A stretch of 64,000 bases of DNA, from the NCBI RefSeq assembly GCF_005116715.1, contig NZ_SWCI01000001.1:620001-684000 (forward strand), written 5' to 3'. This DNA is from Ferrimonas sediminicola (GTDB lineage Bacteria > Pseudomonadota > Gammaproteobacteria > Enterobacterales > Shewanellaceae). The notes under the pieces were generated by a model, which was not told the DNA's origin, did no database searches, and saw only the letters and a program-made list of their open reading frames with translations. The number at the start of each line of letters is the position of its first letter. The first letter of the stretch is position 1. Positions 58,889 through 64,000 of the stretch are shown here, piece by piece. The position numbers and the translations under genes are program-made.

Positions 58889-60012
58889 AGAATCACTTCT
58901 CCGTACTTATAGTGGGCGTGGCAGGCGCCCTCTGAGCTGACCATGCAGCTGCCCATGGGGGTCTGTGGGGTGCAGCCTCGGCCGAACACCTTGCAGTCGG
59001 TGGGCTTGGCCAGACCCTTGAGGATGTTGCCGCACAGGCAGGCCTTGTGGTCATCCAGCTCCTCGGTGGGCAGCAGATCCTTGAATTTGATCTCGGCGTT
59101 GAGATGGGGATAGTCGGGAGACATCCCCAGGGAGGAGTCCGGGATGTAACCCAGACCGCGCCAGCGGAACTGGGATCGCACCGCCAGGTACTTGTCCACC
59201 AGGGCCTGGGCGCCGGTGTTGCCCTCCAGGGTGACGGCGCGGCTGTACTGGATCTCCAGTTCGGCCCTGCCCGCCAGCTTCTGCTCAACCAGCATTAGTA
59301 CGCTTTCCAGCACATCCACAGGTTCGAAGCCGGAGACCACAACCGGGGTCTGGTAGGCGTCGACGATGGGCTGGTAGATCTTGGCCCCGGTGATCACGCT
59401 GACGTGGGAGGGACCGATGAAGGCGTTGACCCTGGCCTGGCCGTCGGCCATCACCGCGTGCACCGCCGGTGGCACCAGGACGTGGTTGACATGCAGCAGC
59501 AGGTTGGTCAGCCCCAGTTGCTCCGCCATCTGCACCAGCACCGCGGTCATCGGGCTGGTGGTTTCGAAGCCGATGGCGAAGTAGATTACCGTCTTGTCCG
59601 GGTGTTCCTGGGCCAGCTTTACCGCATCCATGGGGTCATACAGCGGGCGCACATCGGCGCCCTGGGCACGGGCCTGGGCCAGGCTGGACTTGGATCCGGG
59701 TACCCGGATCATGTCGCCCAGGGTGGCCAGGATGACGTCAGGCATCTGTGCCAGGGCGATCGCCTGGTCGATGCGCTCCTTGGGCATCACGCACACAGGG
59801 CAGCCCGGGCCATGGATGAATTCGATGTTGTCCGGCAGCGCCTGGTGGATGCCGTATTTCATGATGCTGTGGGTGTGACCGCCGCACACCTCCATGATTC
59901 TCAGGGGTTCTGTCAGCCCCGGGGCCCGGTCGGCGATCTGCTTCAGCAGTGCCTTGATGGTCTCCGGGTCCCGGAATCCCTGGTAGAGATCCTTCAGGGC
60001 CAGATCAGACAT
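58885..60012 (-). CDS. hypD: Hydrogenase maturation protein HypD
   Basis: Scaffold for the Fe(CN)2CO unit. 375 aa. Conserved motifs: CGGHTHSI near residue 43, GPGCPVCV near 70, and the C-terminal [4Fe-4S] cysteines in DHKACLCGNILKG and FGRGCTPQTPMGSCMVSSEGAC. The ATG at 60012 with GGAGG upstream overlaps hypC by eight nt. Confidence 0.97.
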   Translation of the reverse strand: MSDLALKDLYQGFRDPETIKALLKQIADRAPGLTEPLRIMEVCGGHTHSIMKYGIHQALPDNIEFIHGPGCPVCVMPKERIDQAIALAQMPDVILATLGDMIRVPGSKSSLAQARAQGADVRPLYDPMDAVKLAQEHPDKTVIYFAIGFETTSPMTAVLVQMAEQLGLTNLLLHVNHVLVPPAVHAVMADGQARVNAFIGPSHVSVITGAKIYQPIVDAYQTPVVVSGFEPVDVLESVLMLVEQKLAGRAELEIQYSRAVTLEGNTGAQALVDKYLAVRSQFRWRGLGYIPDSSLGMSPDYPHLNAEIKFKDLLPTEELDDHKACLCGNILKGLAKPTDCKVFGRGCTPQTPMGSCMVSSEGACHAHYKYGEVIL

Positions 60013-60247
60013 CTTCAGCCTCCATCTTTTCGACAATCTCCTTGTAGAGTTCGAGGCTCTCCTTGGCCGCCTCCTCGTCGATCTTGTTCATGGCGAAGCC
60101 AACGTGGATCAGCACGTAGTCGCCCACGTTCAGTGGTTCGCTGATCAGGTGAGTGCTCACCCGGCGGGTGACGCCCATGGTGTCGACGGTAGCGGTGGTG
60201 TCTTCAGGGTGCAGTTCTACCACCTGAGAGGGAATGGATAAACACAT
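60005..60247 (-). CDS. hypC: Hydrogenase maturation chaperone HypC
   Basis: Carries the Fe(CN)2CO group between HypD and the hydrogenase precursor. 80 aa. The essential N-terminal Cys2 is in MCLSIPSQV; GDYVLIHVGFAMNKID is the family block. First of the closely overlapped hypCDE genes. Confidence 0.97.
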   Translation of the reverse strand: MCLSIPSQVVELHPEDTTATVDTMGVTRRVSTHLISEPLNVGDYVLIHVGFAMNKIDEEAAKESLELYKEIVEKMEAEDV

Positions 60248-60297
60248 GGTCTGAATGGTCCCTTGTTTACATTTCGAACATTATTCGACAACACCCC

Positions 60298-60322
60298 CAT
60301 GACTTTCGTGACCTGGGTCATG
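60298..60322. repeat. Inverted repeat upstream of hypC
   Basis: CATGAC (60298-60303) and GTCATG (60317-60322) flank 13 nt in the 149-bp gap between hypF and hypC. Could be an operator; no family is assigned. Confidence 0.3.
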
Positions 60323-60396
60323 TAAGTGGTATTTATTCTGTGGTGGGTGTCGTAGTTTTGGATACTGGTGGCGCCGAGCCAGGCGCCACGGGGGAG

Positions 60397-62673
60397 TTAC
60401 TCCTGGTTGAGGGCATACCAAAGCTGTCCCTGGGCGATGCTGCCGTCGTTGACGGCGGTGCGCTCGGGCCACAGCCAGCGGGCCTGGTGCTCGCCCATGG
60501 TGGCCTGCAGCCGCTCCAGCAGGCAGCGGTTCATCATCACCCCGCCGCTGAGCACCACAGGGTAGTCCGGGTAGCGGGCCATCAGGCTCACCATCATCTG
60601 CGCCACGGCGTTGACGAAGGCTCGGGCCCAGGTGGCGGTGTCCAGCTTACTGTGCCCCAGGGTCATCATCTGATGCACCAGCGGCGCGGTGTCGATGATG
60701 GGACCGATGCTGGCGGGCAGGCTCAGCAGGTTGACCTCGCGGTCCGGGCACTGCTCGGCGGCGGCTTCCAGCAGCATCCCCGCCTGGCCGTCGAAGTCGG
60801 TCTCTCGGCACAGCTGCAGGAAACAGGCCATGGCATCGAACAGCCGGCCCATGGAGCTGGAGTAGGGGGCATTGATCCCCCGCTGCCACATCAGGTGCAT
60901 GTTCTTCAGGGCCATATCCTTGATGCCGAACTTCTGTGGCCAGCCGCTGGCCTGTACCTCCTCCAGAGAGTAGTGCTGGAACATCAGCGACAGGGCCACC
61001 CGCACCGGGTGCTTGATCGCCTGTTCGCCGCCGATGAGGCGGAAGGGCTTGAGGTAGTGCAGTCGGGTGTAGCCCCGGGTGTCTGCCAGCATCACTTCGC
61101 CGCCCCACATCTGACCGTCGTCTCCGAGGCCGGTGCCGTCGAAGGCGAAGCCCAGCACCTTGTTGGTGTACTGGTGCTCCGCCATCACCGCCAGGATATG
61201 GGCGTGGTGGTGCTGCACCTGCAACAGGGGCAGCTCCCGGCGCCGAGCCAGGTTCTGGGCCCACTGGCTGGAGCCGTAGCCCGGATGAAGGTCGGTGACC
61301 AGGCGCTCCACCTTGAGGTCATAGATCCGTTGCAGCTGCGACAGGGTGTGTTCGAAATAGCCCTCAGTGGCCAGGTTGTCCAGGTCGCCGATGTGGGGGC
61401 TGGTGATCGCCCTCTGACCGAAGGCCAGGGCCAGCCGGTTCTTCTGCTGGGCCCCCACCGCCAGGGTGGTGCACCCGGCTTGGGTGGCCAGGCGCTCGGT
61501 CTGGGGGGCGACCCCCCGGGCCAGTCGCCACCACTGGGGACGGCCGCCCACCACCTGCACCACCGAATCGTCACAGGCGTTGAGTATGGGTCTGTCGTGA
61601 TCCAGGATGCCGTCCACCACGTGACCCAGCTTGTCCACCAGCTGGCTCAGTTCGGTGATCACCGGCTCACCGGAGAGGTTGGCACTGGTGGCCACCAGTG
61701 GCCGTTCCAGCCGCTCCAGCAGCAGCTGGTGGATGGGGGTGTAGGGCAGAAACAGTCCCAGGCGATCGATACCCGGTGCCACCGATGGAGCCAGCGCGCC
61801 GCTGTCCAGGGTACGCATCAGGGTGATGGGGCGCTCCTGGGAGCAGAGCATGGCCCACTCCTCAGGGGTTCCCTTGACCAGTCCCTCTGCGCTGGCCCGG
61901 TCCTTGACCATCACCGCCAGTGGCTTGGAGGGACGGCGTTTGCGCCGCCGCAAGGTGTCGACCGCCAGGTCGCTGGTGGCATCGCACATCAGGTGGTAGC
62001 CCCCCAGTCCCTTGATGGCGATGATCTTGCCCTTGGCCAACTGGGTACAGCAGTGCAGAAGGGGATCGGTGACCGCTATCGGCTGGCCATTGGACTTGCG
62101 CCAGCTCAGTTGGGGGCCGCAGTGGGGACAGCTCACCGGTTGGGCGTGGTAGCGCCGGTTCAGCGGATCCTTGTACTCCCGGGCACACTCCGGGCACATC
62201 CGGAATCCCGCCATGGCGGTGTTGGGCCGGTCGTAGGGCAGGTCACGGATGATGGTGTAGCGAGGGCCGCAGTTGGTGCAGTTGGTAAAGGGGTAGTTGA
62301 AGTAGCGGCTGTCGGGGTTGCGGATGTCGTTCAGGCAGTCGTCGCAACTGGCCTTGTCGGTGGCCAGGGCCACCTGGGCATCCTGCTTGCCGCTGCTCTC
62401 CAGAATAGTGAACTGCGCCTCATCCCGGTTGACAGGGTGTTCCTCGATGGAGAGGTGGTCCACCTTGGCCAGGGGCGGCAGTTGGTTGCGCATGGCGTCC
62501 TCGAAGGCGGCCAACTGCCCAGGGGTACCCTGAACCTCGATGGCCACACCGTTGGCGTCGTTGAGGACGTTGCCGGTCAGGGCATTCTCCGTGGCATGGC
62601 GGTAGACAAAGGGTCGGAAACCGACCCCCTGTACCGTACCGAGGATCCGGTAGTGCTGGCGCCTCAGACTCAT
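60397..62673 (-). CDS. hypF: Carbamoyltransferase HypF
   Basis: Uses carbamoyl phosphate to start cyanide ligand synthesis. 758 aa: acylphosphatase domain (GTVQGVGFRPFVYRH), two zinc fingers (CDDCLND, CTNCGPRY, CPECAREY, CPHCGP), YrdC-like domain, and the Kae1-like C-terminal part (GFAFDGTGLG, ending VVLSGGVMMNRCLLERL). The ATG at 62673 overlaps the upstream stop by four nt. Confidence 0.96.
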   Translation of the reverse strand: MSLRRQHYRILGTVQGVGFRPFVYRHATENALTGNVLNDANGVAIEVQGTPGQLAAFEDAMRNQLPPLAKVDHLSIEEHPVNRDEAQFTILESSGKQDAQVALATDKASCDDCLNDIRNPDSRYFNYPFTNCTNCGPRYTIIRDLPYDRPNTAMAGFRMCPECAREYKDPLNRRYHAQPVSCPHCGPQLSWRKSNGQPIAVTDPLLHCCTQLAKGKIIAIKGLGGYHLMCDATSDLAVDTLRRRKRRPSKPLAVMVKDRASAEGLVKGTPEEWAMLCSQERPITLMRTLDSGALAPSVAPGIDRLGLFLPYTPIHQLLLERLERPLVATSANLSGEPVITELSQLVDKLGHVVDGILDHDRPILNACDDSVVQVVGGRPQWWRLARGVAPQTERLATQAGCTTLAVGAQQKNRLALAFGQRAITSPHIGDLDNLATEGYFEHTLSQLQRIYDLKVERLVTDLHPGYGSSQWAQNLARRRELPLLQVQHHHAHILAVMAEHQYTNKVLGFAFDGTGLGDDGQMWGGEVMLADTRGYTRLHYLKPFRLIGGEQAIKHPVRVALSLMFQHYSLEEVQASGWPQKFGIKDMALKNMHLMWQRGINAPYSSSMGRLFDAMACFLQLCRETDFDGQAGMLLEAAAEQCPDREVNLLSLPASIGPIIDTAPLVHQMMTLGHSKLDTATWARAFVNAVAQMMVSLMARYPDYPVVLSGGVMMNRCLLERLQATMGEHQARWLWPERTAVNDGSIAQGQLWYALNQE

Positions 62674-64000
62674 GCACGCTTCCTGCGCTTGAGGAACAGG
62701 CCGCCGGCGGCCAGGTTGGAGCCGTCGAAGTCCAGGGCCTCGGGCCACATCAGGTGAAAGTTGTTGCCCAGGCGGCGATGGATGCGGTCCATCAGCGCCG
62801 GTGAGGCGAACTCATCCCCGGCCAGGGCCAGCTGGTCGATGCCCACATCGGCGTCCAGTTGCTCCACCCAGTTGGCCACGAAGTCGGCGAAGGAGTCCAC
62901 CAGGCCGTAGCAAGTGGCCTGGATGCTGTTCTCGTCCGCCATGGCGTAGCTCAGGGCCGCCTGCAGCGCCTTGTGGGGTTGCACCGTCAGCACCTCCTCC
63001 TCGTCCCGCTTCAGCTTGAAGTCGATGCGGGGGCTGTTCTTGCCGTCGTGGCCCAGGGCCAGGGCGGTAAACTTACGGGCGGCGGTGAGGCGATCGTCGC
63101 CGGGCTCGGCCACCTGCAGCAGCCAGGCCACCAGCGCCATCAGGCTGGACAGGTTGCCGCTGATGGGGGTGGTGCTCATGGCGTCCAGCTTGGCGGCGCA
63201 TTCAGGATGCAGTTCGCGGAAGCGGGCGACCAGGCGTTCGCCGGTGTCGGCACCCTCGGCGATGGTCTGCAGGGTCTGGCTGGGGGCGATCCACTGTTCC
63301 GGCAGTTTCACCAGCCACTGATACTCACCCCGATCGTCCTGGTAGATCAGCCCGGAGGGGCGGTGGCCACTCAGATAGAGGGTGGCGGTGGTGCTGCCCT
63401 TAGGGGCAAACAGCTCGGCGCCGTGCAGGGCACAGGCAGCGGCCCAGCGGTCGTTGATGTTCTGGCGGCCGTCTTCGCTGAGGCTGAGCCTGCCCTCGTG
63501 CACTTCGGCGCGGTAGCCACCGATGACGGCATCGTCCCACAGCGGCTCGGAGGGGCAGGGCAGATCGCCGGGCTGGCGGCGGTGGCTCAGGGCCAGGGGC
63601 TTCTCCTCCAGGAAGGTGAGTACCAGCTTGGGTGCCGGTTCCACCTCCTCGATGGCCACCAGCTCGACGCCGGCATCCGCCAGGGCCTGGGCCAGTCGCA
63701 GGGTGATGCGATCGTCGGCCAGATGGCACAGGTAGGTGACGTGATCCAGGCCATGGGCCTTGGCAAACTCCGCCTTGGGCAGCAGCTGCAGCATCGGTTT
63801 TTCCAGGCTGCTCAGCAGGCGTACCCCCTGGTTGGAAAGGTGCAGGGCGCCGTTGAGGGCCTCGGTGCGGCAGAACAGCAACTGACTGGGTTGGAAGCCA
63901 CCCAGGCGGCGGAAGCGGCGCAGGCCGCTGCCGGTGGCCAGGGTGCACTGTCCCTTCTCCAGGAAGGTGCTGACCGCCTGCTGCAACTGCCCGTTGTTGA
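62670..64000 (-). CDS. Hydrogenase-cluster protein with HypF-like C-terminus, cut by window edge
   Basis: At least 442 codons, open to the right edge, so the true start is outside. I do not recognise a family with certainty. The C-terminus (ALAGDEFASPALMDRIHRRL, then LWPEALDFDGSNLAAGGLFL) lines up with the HypF end (LSGGVMMNRCLLERL, LWPERTAVNDGSIAQGQLWY), so a Kae1-type domain is likely. HydE-like maturation factors of epsilonproteobacterial hydrogenase operons are a candidate match. Its stop overlaps the hypF start (ATGA). Confidence 0.75.
   Translation of the reverse strand, partial: NNGQLQQAVSTFLEKGQCTLATGSGLRRFRRLGGFQPSQLLFCRTEALNGALHLSNQGVRLLSSLEKPMLQLLPKAEFAKAHGLDHVTYLCHLADDRITLRLAQALADAGVELVAIEEVEPAPKLVLTFLEEKPLALSHRRQPGDLPCPSEPLWDDAVIGGYRAEVHEGRLSLSEDGRQNINDRWAAACALHGAELFAPKGSTTATLYLSGHRPSGLIYQDDRGEYQWLVKLPEQWIAPSQTLQTIAEGADTGERLVARFRELHPECAAKLDAMSTTPISGNLSSLMALVAWLLQVAEPGDDRLTAARKFTALALGHDGKNSPRIDFKLKRDEEEVLTVQPHKALQAALSYAMADENSIQATCYGLVDSFADFVANWVEQLDADVGIDQLALAGDEFASPALMDRIHRRLGNNFHLMWPEALDFDGSNLAAGGLFLKRRKRA

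Noticed and set aside
60340-62757. 805-codon open frame antisense to hypF
   Set aside because: Shadow of hypF; the hypF strand carries all family motifs.

Overview
The window is a 64 kb piece of a gammaproteobacterial chromosome with high GC content and very dense coding. Gene content and order (tyrS-mepM-anmK; iscRSUA-hscBA-fdx-iscX; rlmN-pilW-rodZ-ispG-hisS-yfgM-bamB-der; xseA/guaBA) are those of Alteromonadales-type Gammaproteobacteria. A stand-alone Hpt protein beside arcA, FolE2 and [NiFe]-hydrogenase maturation genes point to the Shewanella/Ferrimonas neighbourhood. The genus is an inference from content, not a search result. I see no tRNA or rRNA genes, CRISPR arrays, insertion sequences or prophage.

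Layout. 1-6.6 kb: cell-wall genes anmK (cut by the left edge) and a MepM-like endopeptidase, tyrS, then a small cluster (NTF2-like secreted protein, TRIC/UPF0126 membrane protein, CobD-like protein, mtnN). 6.7-12.7 kb: gltBD. 13-17 kb: yhcC, folE2, a broken secreted-protein gene, then a convergent pair of a free-standing ArcB-type Hpt protein and arcA. 17.3-20.7 kb: a promoter plus lysine riboswitch in front of lysC, then the divergent asnC/asnA pair. 20.7-26 kb: rluA, a short CstA-family transporter, an IHF-alpha-like gene, and a BtsS/BtsR-type two-component system; a direct-repeat site upstream of the transporter looks like the BtsR target. 26-29 kb: yecH, psiE, a membrane protein, an orphan ArsR and suhB. 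29.2-36.5 kb: trmJ, cysE and the complete isc operon under an IscR box. 36.6-38.1 kb: hypA and an extremely His-rich hypB. 38.3-54 kb: conserved housekeeping genes ending in guaA.

54.2-57.1 kb, just after the guaA terminator, is an accessory islet. It holds two tandem copies of an unrecognised two-gene module (three-helix membrane protein plus small exported protein) and a frameshifted fragment of a third membrane-protein copy. This is the least explained part of the window. 57.2-64 kb: a PhnA-family protein, then hypF-hypC-hypD-hypE in overlapping order, preceded by an unrecognised gene whose C-terminus resembles that of HypF and which runs off the right edge. Hydrogenase maturation genes are therefore split into two loci about 20 kb apart, and no hydrogenase structural gene is inside the window.

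Together the genes cover nitrogen assimilation (gltBD, asnA), aspartate-family control (riboswitch-lysC), redox control (arcA plus Hpt), pyruvate sensing and uptake (BtsSR plus CstA-like), Fe-S assembly (isc), outer-membrane and cell-shape assembly (bamB, rodZ, pilW) and guanine nucleotide synthesis (guaBA).
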